Shown here piece by piece: positions 47,616 through 55,956 of a stretch of DNA of 64,000 nucleotides. The stretch is from Ornithinibacillus halotolerans (GTDB lineage: Bacteria > Bacillota > Bacilli > Bacillales > Amphibacillaceae): contig NZ_BMEY01000011.1 in NCBI RefSeq assembly GCF_014637405.1, positions 1 through 64,000 on the forward strand, in the 5' to 3' direction. How positions within the stretch are numbered: the first letter of the stretch is position 1; each line of letters starts with the position of its first letter. The notes under the pieces are model-generated. The model ran no database searches. It saw nothing but the letters and a program-made list of their open reading frames with translations, and was not told the origin of the DNA. The position numbers were made by a program, and so were the translations under genes.

Positions 47616-48914
47616 TTACTTATCGCCCCAATACTCATCATATAGAGCTTGTGTTTTTTCTACTAGTTCGTTAAATGCTTCTTCTACGTCCATTCCTTCT
47701 AATAACACTTTGTTGGCTGCATCAATAACTAGCTCACGTTCTTTTGTCTCGTCAACGAAGAAGTGGGCATTAGCAAAAGGTAATGAGTTGATGAATGGAC
47801 CATAAAGTTCATCATTTACATATTTATCTTGCATTGCAACTTCTTCTTTCGCTGGTAGTTCACCTGTTGCATCTAGCCATCTTTCCATAACATCTTGACT
47901 TGTTAGGAATTTCAAGAACTTAATGGATGCTTCTAGTTTTTCACCTTCAACATCTTTTGTAATTCCATTTGTCCAGAAGGATGCGTTTGTTGATTGTATA
48001 CCATCTTTTCCTGGCATTGGCGCAACCGCATAGTTTAGATTTTCTGCATCACGTTGTAATGTTCCTAAACGGAAAGATCCGTCTACGTTCATCGCTGCTT
48101 TCCCAGTCATAAATGCAGTTACGTCGTCTGTATAGAATCCTACTTCAGAGGTACCTAATTCAGTTGGGAAGCTTAACCAATATTTAAATGCTTCTAGTCC
48201 AGCATCTGAGTCGCCCCATACTACTGTCTTACGATCTTCACTTAGAACTTCTCCACCAGCTTGGTATGTTAAACCATCACGTAACCAGTGGTGACCTTGC
48301 TGTGCTGGCTCCCAAGCCATACCAGATTGCTCAAGACGGTCGCCATCTTTCTTCGTTAATTTAACTGCGTAATCTGCTAGCTCTTCCCAAGTTTCTGGAG
48401 GACTGTTCGGATCAAGTCCAGCTTCTTCAAAAAGGTCTTTGTTATAGAATAAAGCAGCCGTTCTTACTGCAGTTGGAATTGTCCAATATTCTCCATCCAT
48501 TTTCGTTGCCTGTACTAATGGGAAGAATTCTGCTTCAATTTCATCATGTGGGAAATCCTCCTGTGGAAGTGGTTGTAAATATCCTGCATCTACATAAGAA
48601 GGAACCCAACCATAGAATAAGTTAATGACATCAGGACCTTTCCCTGCTGGCACTTGAGCAGCAACTTGTTCATTGTAGTTATCATATGGGAAAGTTGTTT
48701 GTTCTACTTTAATACCTGGGTTTGCTTCCTCAAATTCCTTAATTAACTCATCCATTAGATCTACTTTAGAAGCAAATTCATACTGCCAATACTTGATGGT
48801 AACGACATCGGAATCCCCATTACTTGAATTTCCATTATCGTTATCACCTGAACATGCTGCTAAAACAGTGATGAAAAGTACACTTAATAACAATACATGC
48901 CATCTTTTAAACAT
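47616..48914 (-). CDS. Sugar ABC transporter solute-binding lipoprotein
   Basis: A 432-residue family 1 binding protein. The lipoprotein signal is LLSVLFITVLAACSG (lipobox LAAC). The mature part has WQYEFASKVDLMDELIKEFEEANPGIKVEQ in blocks, YNKDLFEEAGLDPNSPPETWEEL and the MTGKAAMNVDGS loop, typical of oligosaccharide-binding proteins. It delivers a sugar to the two permeases. The ROK-type regulator lies directly upstream in the same direction and probably senses the same sugar. Confidence 0.92.
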   Translation of the reverse strand: MFKRWHVLLLSVLFITVLAACSGDNDNGNSSNGDSDVVTIKYWQYEFASKVDLMDELIKEFEEANPGIKVEQTTFPYDNYNEQVAAQVPAGKGPDVINLFYGWVPSYVDAGYLQPLPQEDFPHDEIEAEFFPLVQATKMDGEYWTIPTAVRTAALFYNKDLFEEAGLDPNSPPETWEELADYAVKLTKKDGDRLEQSGMAWEPAQQGHHWLRDGLTYQAGGEVLSEDRKTVVWGDSDAGLEAFKYWLSFPTELGTSEVGFYTDDVTAFMTGKAAMNVDGSFRLGTLQRDAENLNYAVAPMPGKDGIQSTNASFWTNGITKDVEGEKLEASIKFLKFLTSQDVMERWLDATGELPAKEEVAMQDKYVNDELYGPFINSLPFANAHFFVDETKERELVIDAANKVLLEGMDVEEAFNELVEKTQALYDEYWGDK

Positions 48915-48946
48915 AAAGTTTCCCCCTATTATTAATAATTTTATTT

Positions 48947-48979
48947 AAAGATTAGTAGTCTATGTAACTATTAATCTTT
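48947..48979 (-). terminator. Hairpin between the ROK regulator and the ABC genes
   Basis: AAAGATTA (48947-48954) pairs with TAATCTTT (48972-48979), overlapping the regulator stop. It may terminate or attenuate read-through into the transporter genes. Confidence 0.5.
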
Positions 48980-50104
48980 TAAAATGGATTCATATTCCTT
49001 TAAAAATAAATAGCCAGCACCGATCATCGATACATTTTCTACAGATGTTACAACGATATCGGCATGAATTGGTACATGCTTCTTAATTGTTGAACGAAGC
49101 TTTGGTAGAAAATAGTGAATGGACTTGGAAATTCCGCCACCAAGGATGATGCGCTCCGGGTTTAAGATGGAAATGACATTAATTAATGAAAACGCTAGAT
49201 GGGATAACGATTCTTCGACAATCTCAAGTGCGATCGGATTTCCTTCAATTGCTTGTTCAAATACTTCTTTTGCAGAATGGCCAGTTGCTAGCGTTTGTTT
49301 TTCCATTTTCCGTGCAATGGCAGGACCACCTACATGACTATCTAAAAATCCATAGCCTTTAAATGTATGTTCATAATTGCTCTCCGCGATTCGTCTATCT
49401 GTTACCATATAACCGATCTCACCTGCAGAAAAAGAAGCACCCCGATATAGTTTGCCATCAAGAATTATTCCACACCCGACACCAGTCCCCAATGTAATCA
49501 TTAAGAACGTATCACAAGACGTCCCTTCCCCCTTCCACTGTTCACCGAGTACTGCAACATTGACATCATTATCAATATAGACTGGGAACGGAAGAAGTTT
49601 TTCTAATTGAGTTTTTAGCGGGATATTTTCAAAACCAATACTTGGAGCATCGATAACGATACCTTTATCTACATTGGTAATTCCAGGTACACCTATTCCC
49701 ATGCCAAGAATCATCGTATGCTCTAGATTGCTCTCTTCTATTAAACGCTTTGTATTGGAAGCTAGTGTTTCAATAAAGGAATCGCCAACATTAGGTTGGG
49801 TTGGAAATTGAGTATGGTATTTAATATCACCAACGAGATTCATAATCGCTAGTTCTACAGTTGTTCCTCCAATGTCCATGCCGATGACGTAGTAAGCATC
49901 CTCATTAAAATAAATATGGAATGGCTTCCTACCTCCACTAGAGCTAGCATTTTCACTTTCCTCTTCACGAATCCATTGTTCTGTTAAAAGTTCATCGACG
50001 ATGTTTGATACAGTAGGCTTACTAATGACAAGTGCTTTCGCAATTTCTGTTCGGGAGTGACCCTGGTTTTGCTGTATGTATTTTAAGATCCGCTTCTTGT
50101 TCAA
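48971..50104 (-). CDS. ROK-family (XylR/NagC-like) transcriptional repressor
   Basis: A helix-turn-helix (HSRTEIAKALVISKPTVSNIVDELL) is followed by a ROK sugar-kinase-like domain (MDIGGTTVELAIM, IDNDVNVAVLGE, TLGTGVGCGIILDGKLYRG). The ATP-site remnants and the zinc-binding Cys/His cluster are reduced (no CGCxGC), as in several XylR-like regulators. The first conventional start is TTG 50102-50104, which has no ribosome binding site. AAGGGAG (50162-50168) lies 9 bases before an in-frame ATT at 50150-50152, which would add 16 residues that fit the family's N-terminus. It probably controls the sugar ABC genes and the divergent lyase. Confidence 0.9.
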   Translation of the reverse strand: MNKKRILKYIQQNQGHSRTEIAKALVISKPTVSNIVDELLTEQWIREEESENASSSGGRKPFHIYFNEDAYYVIGMDIGGTTVELAIMNLVGDIKYHTQFPTQPNVGDSFIETLASNTKRLIEESNLEHTMILGMGIGVPGITNVDKGIVIDAPSIGFENIPLKTQLEKLLPFPVYIDNDVNVAVLGEQWKGEGTSCDTFLMITLGTGVGCGIILDGKLYRGASFSAGEIGYMVTDRRIAESNYEHTFKGYGFLDSHVGGPAIARKMEKQTLATGHSAKEVFEQAIEGNPIALEIVEESLSHLAFSLINVISILNPERIILGGGISKSIHYFLPKLRSTIKKHVPIHADIVVTSVENVSMIGAGYLFLKEYESILKD

Positions 50105-50182
50105 ATATCGTATCGAACGAGAGTCAGATTGATGGTCATAATTCGTTGTAATATCTGTCCACTCCCTTCTTTACTTCTTTAG

Positions 50183-50199
50183 TTAGTAAATTTTACTAA
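50183..50199. promoter_or_regulatory. Candidate ROK operator 1
   Basis: TTAGTAAATTTTACTAA has half-sites TTAGTAA and TTACTAA separated by 3 bases. It lies upstream of the regulator gene. The half-sites resemble the TTAGTTT...AAACTAA of XylR operators. Confidence 0.55.
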
Positions 50200-50235
50200 T
50201 TAACTGAAAATAATAATACTATGAATATTCTATTA

Positions 50236-50249
50236 TGTCAACGCTTGCA
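50236..50249. promoter_or_regulatory. Candidate cre box
   Basis: TGTCAACGCTTGCA matches 12 of 14 positions of TGWAANCGNTNWCA in the divergent region between the ROK gene and the lyase gene. Confidence 0.5.
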
Positions 50250-50263
50250 ATATACGTATTAAT

Positions 50264-50275
50264 TACTAATTAGTA
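50264..50275. promoter_or_regulatory. Palindrome TACTAATTAGTA
   Basis: A 12-base perfect palindrome made of the same TTACTAA/TTAGTAA half-sites, abutting without a spacer and in reversed order. It may be an additional regulator contact. Confidence 0.4.
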
Positions 50276-50366
50276 TAACATTTATAACAACTTTATCACT
50301 ATTTGTATATCATATTGGTGTTTACAATAGAAATACTTTCACATAGAATAAGAAGTAATATGAAGA

Positions 50367-50387
50367 TTAGTAAGTTACTTTTACTAA
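50367..50387. promoter_or_regulatory. Candidate ROK operator 2
   Basis: TTAGTAA and TTACTAA half-sites are separated by 7 bases, 28 bases before the lyase start. The shared half-sites link the lyase to the ROK regulator. Confidence 0.5.
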
Positions 50388-50414
50388 CCTATAACGAATG
50401 AATGAGGTGTTTTT

Positions 50415-51821
50415 ATGACTACCGAATTAGAGAAGTTCCAAGCGCAAGACGGAAAAAAATTCCCCGGAAAAACATATGTGGAAGAATTATTAAAGCCTGT
50501 TTTCAATGATCAAAAAGAACATTTATTTGATGCGATGTTTCTCATTCATCGAGCCCATACGACGATGCTTATGGAGCAAGGAATTTTAACTGTAAATGAA
50601 GGAAACACCATACTTTCCGGTGTAAATGAAGTAGAAAAAATGGATCGAAATCTACTTCAGTACAGTGAACAATTTGAGGATCTATTTTTTCTAGTAGAGT
50701 CAGAGATTGGTAAAGTGATTGGGGATGAATTAGCTGGAAAAATGCATATTGCTAAAAGTAGAAATGATATGGGAGAAGCAATGTACCGGATTGTACTACG
50801 AGACTACTTGAAGCAATTGATCGCGGATACTCAAGGATTAGCGGAAGCGATTCTTCGTCAAGCAGAGGCACATGTTGAAACGGTTATGCCTGCCCACACC
50901 CATACCCAACCAGCACAAGCAACTACATTTGGACATTATCTTGTTGCCATCTATGACAATGTAACGAGAGACATTACACGATTAAAGCAGGCCTATCAAA
51001 CTGTCAATCAATCACCAATGGGAGCTGCTGCTATAACTACTTCTGGATTCCCTATTAATCGAGAAAGAATGGTTGAATTACTAGATTTTGATGGATTAAT
51101 CGAAAACTCGTATGATGCGATTGGGACTGGGGATTACTTAATTGAATCGGCGCAAGCGCTTATTAGTGTCATGACGAATATGGGGCGTTGGATTCAAGAG
51201 TTATTGCGGATGGCTTCTAAAGAAGTTGATTTATTAAAAGTGTCCGATGCGTATGTGCAGATTAGTAGTATTATGCCACAGAAACGAAATCCAGTGTCGA
51301 TGGAACATTCCCGTGCGTTAGCAAGTAGTGCAGCTGCAGAAGGGTTAGCAGTCATCCATATGTTACACAACACGCCATATGGTGATATAAATGATTCCGA
51401 AGATGACCTGCAACCACATTTATATGCTGGATTCAAAAAAGCCTTACGGGTTACACGAATAATGCGTGCCGTTATCATCACCCTAGAATTCAATAAAGAA
51501 CGAGCGTATCAACAAGCACGAGAAAATATGATTACGATCACGGAGCTTGCTGATGTACTTGCCCGGGACTATGGTGTCTCCTTCCGTAAAGCCCATCATA
51601 AAGCTAGTATAATTGCCAAGAAAGCAACAGCAAATAAGTTGGAATTATATGAAATCCCAGTAGAAACGATCAATGCATGGATGGAAGATGTAGAACTGTC
51701 CCTCGACGATTGGAATGCCATCATCGACCCAAGACAATTCGTAGAAAGAAGAAAAGTAACCGGCGGCACTAACCCAGACATCGTCCGCCAAATGATCCAA
51801 AAACGTAAAAATGGTGTCTGA
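50415..51821 (+). CDS. Argininosuccinate lyase-like enzyme (fumarase/aspartase superfamily)
   Basis: A 468-residue member of the lyase superfamily with the signature SSIMPQKRNPVSMEHSRA (the mobile loop Ser of the catalytic acid) and the other conserved regions AKSRNDMGEAMYR and MPAHTHTQPAQATTFGHYL. It is closest in pattern to argininosuccinate lyase. No argG or other arginine gene is adjacent; it is divergent from a sugar ROK regulator with shared operators, so it may act on a different succinyl or fumarate-releasing substrate. The start follows AATGAGGTG. Its stop TGA (51819-51821) lies inside the palindrome of REP element o. Confidence 0.85.
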   Translation: MTTELEKFQAQDGKKFPGKTYVEELLKPVFNDQKEHLFDAMFLIHRAHTTMLMEQGILTVNEGNTILSGVNEVEKMDRNLLQYSEQFEDLFFLVESEIGKVIGDELAGKMHIAKSRNDMGEAMYRIVLRDYLKQLIADTQGLAEAILRQAEAHVETVMPAHTHTQPAQATTFGHYLVAIYDNVTRDITRLKQAYQTVNQSPMGAAAITTSGFPINRERMVELLDFDGLIENSYDAIGTGDYLIESAQALISVMTNMGRWIQELLRMASKEVDLLKVSDAYVQISSIMPQKRNPVSMEHSRALASSAAAEGLAVIHMLHNTPYGDINDSEDDLQPHLYAGFKKALRVTRIMRAVIITLEFNKERAYQQARENMITITELADVLARDYGVSFRKAHHKASIIAKKATANKLELYEIPVETINAWMEDVELSLDDWNAIIDPRQFVERRKVTGGTNPDIVRQMIQKRKNGV

Positions 51822-51852
51822 CACCTCCCGAAATTTGTCATTTATTGTCGAA
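51813..51852 (-). repeat. REP-like element o, orientation B
   Basis: GGTGTCTGACACC (51813-51825), TCCCGAAATTTGTCA, TTTATTGTCGAA. It supplies the stop codon of the lyase gene and is the inverted partner of n. Confidence 0.9.
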
Positions 51853-51921
51853 CATAAAAAGCAAGAGAACTTTTCTAACGGGTTCGGTTTAGGGAGAGAA
51901 CATTACAAATAACATTACGTT

Positions 51922-51960
51922 TAGAGAAGCTATTAGCAAATGATTAGCTTCTCTATTTTT
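51922..51960 (+). terminator. Terminator of the lyase gene
   Basis: TAGAGAAGCTA (51922-51932) pairs with TAGCTTCTCTA (51945-51955), followed by TTTTTG. It lies beyond REP element o. Confidence 0.85.
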
Positions 51961-52064
51961 GTTGTTATTTAAGCGTAATAAAAGATATATGTTTTACTAT
52001 ATTCCTTGCATTAATCATTCATATGATGGGATCCGCAAATATTTAGAAGATTAAACTCCAAAAC

Positions 52065-52101
52065 AAAAGGTACCACTTCTTTTATAGATGTGATACCTTT
52101 T
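52065..52101 (-). terminator. Terminator of the second VanZ gene
   Basis: AAAAGGTACCAC (52065-52076) pairs with GTGATACCTTTT (52090-52101) with one mismatch, on the downstream side of the VanZ-like gene. Confidence 0.65.
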
Positions 52102-52148
52102 ACCTTTTTCAACTTTTGCTACTTCTTTTTCAGAATAAGCCTTAGATA

Positions 52149-52649
52149 TTACCTAAATTCTCTTTCGTTCCTTTTACCTTTTAACAACATAGTAAGGTAT
52201 TTTAATAGGAAGTAGCCTAGTATACCACCAATAGTATTTAAAATTAGATCGTCAAAATCAAAACTACCGAATTGAAAAATAAGTTGTAATAATTCAAATG
52301 TAAGGCTCAAGCTAAAAGTGGCAATAATAACAGTCTTTAGTTTTTGGAACCTTTCAGATAATAATGGAAATAGAAAACCAAAAGGTACAAAACCAATTAT
52401 GTTACCAATTAGGTTGTTTAATCTTATGCCAATACTAATATGTCCCCAATCTAAAAGTAAATAGTAAATGATCGTTTTAAATGGGATGAAATTGTGGTGT
52501 TGTAAAAATATCCTTGAATTATCAAAGTTAAATGTAAAATGATTTACGATGTCCGATGGGTGCATATATTTAAATAATATATATGAAGAAAGAATAGATA
52601 GATATATACATAACGATATAGATACTAAGAGTTTTATAGTGACTCTCAA
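52149..52649 (-). CDS. VanZ-like membrane protein
   Basis: A 166-residue protein with four or five membrane helices. The VanZ-type pattern includes RLNNLIGNIIGFVPFGFLFPLL and FGSFDFDDLILNTIGGILGYFLL; the FDxDDLILNTIGG block is the most telling. It differs from the VanZ at 10232 and belongs to the subgroup with the N-G-x-P-x-G loop. The TTG start has a weak GGAAGTGA site. Function unknown. Confidence 0.8.
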   Translation of the reverse strand: MRVTIKLLVSISLCIYLSILSSYILFKYMHPSDIVNHFTFNFDNSRIFLQHHNFIPFKTIIYYLLLDWGHISIGIRLNNLIGNIIGFVPFGFLFPLLSERFQKLKTVIIATFSLSLTFELLQLIFQFGSFDFDDLILNTIGGILGYFLLKYLTMLLKGKRNEREFR

Positions 52650-52792
52650 AGATGATCACTTCCATTTCAATTTCTAATAATTTCAATTAATATTTTTTCA
52701 ATAAAACTAATGTGGCCGACTATTAAACTTTCAAATAACAAAATACATTTGTTGTACTAAAGCACCTTTAGTTGAAGAAGGTGCAAGGTGTA

Positions 52793-53203
52793 TTAACCCT
52801 GGAATGTATATGGAGATGAAGCTTTAAGTAGGCTATCTACACCATTACGATGATAAGGCATTAATTCATTAGCCTCTTGTATGTCTACCCATTCTATTTC
52901 TGAGATTTCATCTTTATCTATAATGGAGATTTCTCCTTCGATGACTTTTGCTTTAAATGTTATAAATAAAGCATGATGGCCCTTTTCTTTAAACATTGCT
53001 TCATTGACGGCTATAATTTCACCAGCTTCAATTGTTAAATTTGTTTCTTCCTTAACCTCTCGAATAACTGCTTGTTCTAAAGTTTCCCCTTGTTCCACTG
53101 CACCACCAGGTAGAGACCAACCTCCATCCCTGTTATTAACCATAAGGATTTTTTTCTCATCCTCTTTATAAATAAATGCATATGCTACATCCACTCTAAT
53201 CAT
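52793..53203 (-). CDS. NUDIX hydrolase
   Basis: A 136-residue single-domain NUDIX protein. The Nudix box is complete: GGAVEQGETLEQAVIREVKEETNL at residues 33-56 in blocks, with the REVKEET metal-binding helix. The family hydrolyses nucleoside diphosphates linked to another group, often for housecleaning; the substrate is unknown. The start follows AGGAGTGAG. It is monocistronic. Confidence 0.9.
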   Translation of the reverse strand: MIRVDVAYAFIYKEDEKKILMVNNRDGGWSLPGGAVEQGETLEQAVIREVKEETNLTIEAGEIIAVNEAMFKEKGHHALFITFKAKVIEGEISIIDKDEISEIEWVDIQEANELMPYHRNGVDSLLKASSPYTFQG

Positions 53204-53335
53204 TTCTTTCTCACTCCTAACTATTTCAAGGTTAAATAAACAAGATTAAATCAGAATGTACTTCATAACCCCTGCCACTTTAATAAAAAATGACCTACCT
53301 ATTTGCAATCTACTTTATGCGTTAGAGCACCCCGT

Positions 53336-53812
53336 TCAACATGGAAGAATATCAGACAAATCGATAAATTCCAGTTCCATTTCTGCTTCTGCCTTCGAAC
53401 GATAAACGGTAATTTTATCATAGGGTTTCAAGTTGTCTTGCCACGTTCCTATATTACTCAGAAAATATTCTATGTTTTCATAAATAATAAAGCACTCTAA
53501 ATCTCTATTGATATAACAAATTGGTGCGTCACTTTCCGAATCATACTGTTGATAAACAGTTCCGATAAATCCACCTTTACTATCTTTCGCCATAATATCT
53601 ACATGTGGAACCGTAAAAAACTCTAAACTTGGAATATCATCGTCAAAAATAAATTGAATATCATAATCGCTAGCAAATTTTTGATACTCTTCATTTTTAT
53701 AGTGAGCACTCATAGGAAAAATTGTTGTCCCTGCTGGAATAACTTCCGTATCTTCTATATCTACAACCACGGCTTTAGGTAATGCTGTTCTATCCAGATA
53801 AACTTTTCGCAT
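53336..53812 (-). CDS. Hypothetical soluble protein
   Basis: A 158-residue acidic soluble protein with blocks AGTTIFPMSAHYKNEEYQKF, IPSLEFFTVPHVDIMAKDSKGG and CYINRDLECFIIYENIEYFL. I recognise no family; it resembles proteins related to SMI1/KNR4-like or immunity-type folds only by composition. ACGGGGG precedes the ATG. Neighbours are unrelated small genes. Confidence 0.55.
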   Translation of the reverse strand: MRKVYLDRTALPKAVVVDIEDTEVIPAGTTIFPMSAHYKNEEYQKFASDYDIQFIFDDDIPSLEFFTVPHVDIMAKDSKGGFIGTVYQQYDSESDAPICYINRDLECFIIYENIEYFLSNIGTWQDNLKPYDKITVYRSKAEAEMELEFIDLSDILPC

Positions 53813-54028
53813 ATAAACCCCCGTTTAATCTTATTTTAAAGTAAATGCTCATTACTTTTGTAATTACTTATTTAACTATTCTGCTCCGTTAGCATAATAA
53901 CTTCTAGCTAAACATTATCATAATATTACAAAAATAAAAACAAGATTTTAGCCATAAAAAAAAGGTAACCCAATTGGATCACCGTATTTAACTCTTGCAC
54001 ACGTTAGCGAAAAAGAATGACATATATT

Positions 54029-54436
54029 TTAAGATACCGTATTTAGTAAGTCAAATTGAATAATTATAATTAAGGCGATAACTAATATAAACATTTCGCT
54101 AATAGTTAAGATAGATTGTTTAGGATTTTGGGTATATCTCCACTCAAAGAATGCTCTTACCGCATAATCAATTCCAGTGAAGATGACCAATACAATCAGG
54201 AATAAGTTTAACGAATAATCCTGATAGATTATCAAGTAAAAGGTAATGATTAACGTAATTATTGAAGTAATTCTTATAGCCCAATCGATTTTCTTATGAA
54301 AATCGTTTATATAGTTATAAGAAAAAAATGTCTTTTCCTCTTTCTCGATATTGAATGTTTTTCTCAAAAATAGCCTTACTACAATAATTAGAGCAAAAAT
54401 AATCAGTACAATAGATGCAAAATTTAACCAAAACAC
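54029..54436 (-). CDS. DUF4181 membrane protein
   Basis: A 135-residue protein with four membrane helices. The segment FNIEKEEKTFFSYNYINDFHKKIDW after helix 1 and FTGIDYAVRAFFEWRYTQNPKQSILTI between helices 3 and 4, quoted in part, fit the DUF4181 family of Bacillaceae. Function unknown. The GTG start at 54434-54436 follows GGGGGG. Confidence 0.75.
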   Translation of the reverse strand: MFWLNFASIVLIIFALIIVVRLFLRKTFNIEKEEKTFFSYNYINDFHKKIDWAIRITSIITLIITFYLIIYQDYSLNLFLIVLVIFTGIDYAVRAFFEWRYTQNPKQSILTISEMFILVIALIIIIQFDLLNTVS

Positions 54437-54538
54437 ATAATCCCCCCTTTTTAAAACATTACTGCCCTGTTACAACAATAAGCCGTAGTTGTAACCTAAA
54501 CTCTTCTTTCGTTAAAGCACCCGTTAGCGCAAGAGTGT

Positions 54539-54732
54539 TTACTGTTTCGAATTTCTACTTATAAAATGAATTCCAAGTGCGCCAATTACTAATGTGCATG
54601 CAATTAAAGTGATGATAAATATAACTCTACCAACAATAACAACACTTGATGTAACAGCATATAACCAAACTAACTCAACAATAACAAAAAAATCCATAAT
54701 GTATAAAAGCCTTTAAATTGTTCTTTAGACAT
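54539..54732 (-). pseudogene. Small membrane protein with frameshift at a seven-T run
   Basis: ATG 54730-54732 follows GGAGGAG and encodes MSKEQFKGFYTLWIF, then meets a stop about 20 codons in. In the next frame, from the run of seven T (minus strand, 54686-54692), the product continues as a two-helix membrane protein ending in GIHFISRNSKQ. A one-base slip in the homopolymer would join them to about 64 residues. This may be decay, a sequencing error or phase variation. Confidence 0.5.
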
Positions 54733-54828
54733 CCTTTCTCCTCCTTATTTAGTTTCTTCTTCCACTAACCCCCCAATAGTTGAAGTAGCGACAGCTTTGT
54801 TAAGCTATTGCCCCCCTTAGTTAAAAAA

Positions 54829-55008
54829 CTAAACAATATCATCTATTTTATTTCCCTCTTCATCTACTTGGGAACTACCTCCACCGAAACTCCATCCTTT
54901 TCTATCAATAAATTCAATAAATGCATCCAAAAACTCGTCGTGCTTCAAATCTTTACCATCATTTGAATAAATACTACCCTTTATTTGAACTCCAATTGGT
55001 CGCTTCAT
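54829..55008 (-). CDS. Hypothetical 59-residue protein
   Basis: ATG 55006-55008 follows GGGGG at 7 bases and opens a 59-codon frame. The product starts MKRPIGVQIKGSIYSND, has a helix (DEFLDAFIEFIDRKGW) and ends with an acidic SSQVDEEGNKIDDIV. The strand-helix pattern suggests a small alpha/beta fold. I recognise no family, but the clean ribosome binding site and composition support a real gene. Confidence 0.6.
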   Translation of the reverse strand: MKRPIGVQIKGSIYSNDGKDLKHDEFLDAFIEFIDRKGWSFGGGSSQVDEEGNKIDDIV

Positions 55009-55121
55009 TTTAAATCCCCCAACAGGTTTAATTAATATTATTATAACAATCCTTCTTCAAGTAACCTTTCCCGCTAGTTTAAGAACAATCCTTCACAAAC
55101 TCTATAAGGGCATATAAAGTT

Positions 55122-55212
55122 TATGAAATATTCCGAAATAAACAGAAAGAGAAAGGTATAAGTTTAACCCTTTCTTATACCAACTCTTCATTAATTTTAC
55201 GGTTATTTCATA
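55122..55212. repeat. Nested inverted repeats in an intergenic gap
   Basis: TATGAAATA (55122-55130) pairs with TATTTCATA (55204-55212), and inside it AAAGGTATAAG (55152-55162) pairs with CTTATACC (55174-55181). The structure lies in a 315-base gap without genes and may be a terminator or a decayed mobile element. Confidence 0.45.
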
Positions 55213-55323
55213 ATTTAGTTTCCGTTACCTCGCATGCGAACCCATTAGACTATATTTCAACTGTTCTTATCCATTCACTACTTACCAAACCTACCTCAAA
55301 CACTCCAACCTAAATCTTCCCTC

Positions 55324-55746
55324 TTATTTATTATACAATTCCTTATACGCGATCACTTTAAGTGCTGTTATTTCCTCTTCTGTAAAATTCTGTTCAATTT
55401 CGTTCAGCAGTTCTTCTTTTGTCATTTGTCCATTTTCAACCTCTGATTGGATTTCTCTTAATCCAGATATTCCTAACTTCTTAACTACGACTCTTGTCGC
55501 CTCTTCTTTTGTAGTAAATGGTAACGAATCTTCATCAACAGCTTTAGCATCTTCAATAAATGCCTTTAATTCAGGATCATTTTCGATCGTTTGCTTAATG
55601 TTTTCTAGTTCCCCACTCTTCTCTAATTCAGCTGAAATGACATCCATTAGTTTGTCTGAAGCTATATTAGTTCCGACGTAATAAATACCAAACCCTAGGC
55701 CAATGAATAATAAAATAATAAAGAATAGAACTTTAATAAACTTCAT
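55324..55746 (-). CDS. Hypothetical secreted or anchored helical protein
   Basis: A 140-residue protein with an N-terminal membrane segment (FIKVLFFIILLFIGLGFGIYYVG) and a helical, acidic outer part (LENIKQTIENDPELKAFIED, TKEELLNEIEQNFTEEEI). It is of a kind common in Bacillaceae, without known role. The start follows AAAGGGAGG. REP element p lies 65 bases upstream. Confidence 0.6.
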   Translation of the reverse strand: MKFIKVLFFIILLFIGLGFGIYYVGTNIASDKLMDVISAELEKSGELENIKQTIENDPELKAFIEDAKAVDEDSLPFTTKEEATRVVVKKLGISGLREIQSEVENGQMTKEELLNEIEQNFTEEEITALKVIAYKELYNK

Positions 55747-55810
55747 TTAAAAAGCCTCCCTTTGCTCCTACCAATATACACTACTATCCATTCCATGAGA
55801 AACCAAAAAC

Positions 55811-55851
55811 ATTCGACATTATTCGAGCTTTTTCGGGAGGTGTCAGACACC
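55811..55851 (+). repeat. REP-like element p, orientation A
   Basis: ATTCGACATTATTCGAGC, TTTTTCGGGA and GGTGTCAGACACC (55839-55851). It is the last copy seen; no inverted partner follows in the window. Confidence 0.9.
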
Positions 55852-55956
55852 TTCTTTACATACCACTTTATTTGGCCCTCCTTAACTTTATCTGTTTGGC
55901 TATGATAATATTAATGTAATAAAAGCGTTTTATGACATTAATTTTTGAGGTACATA

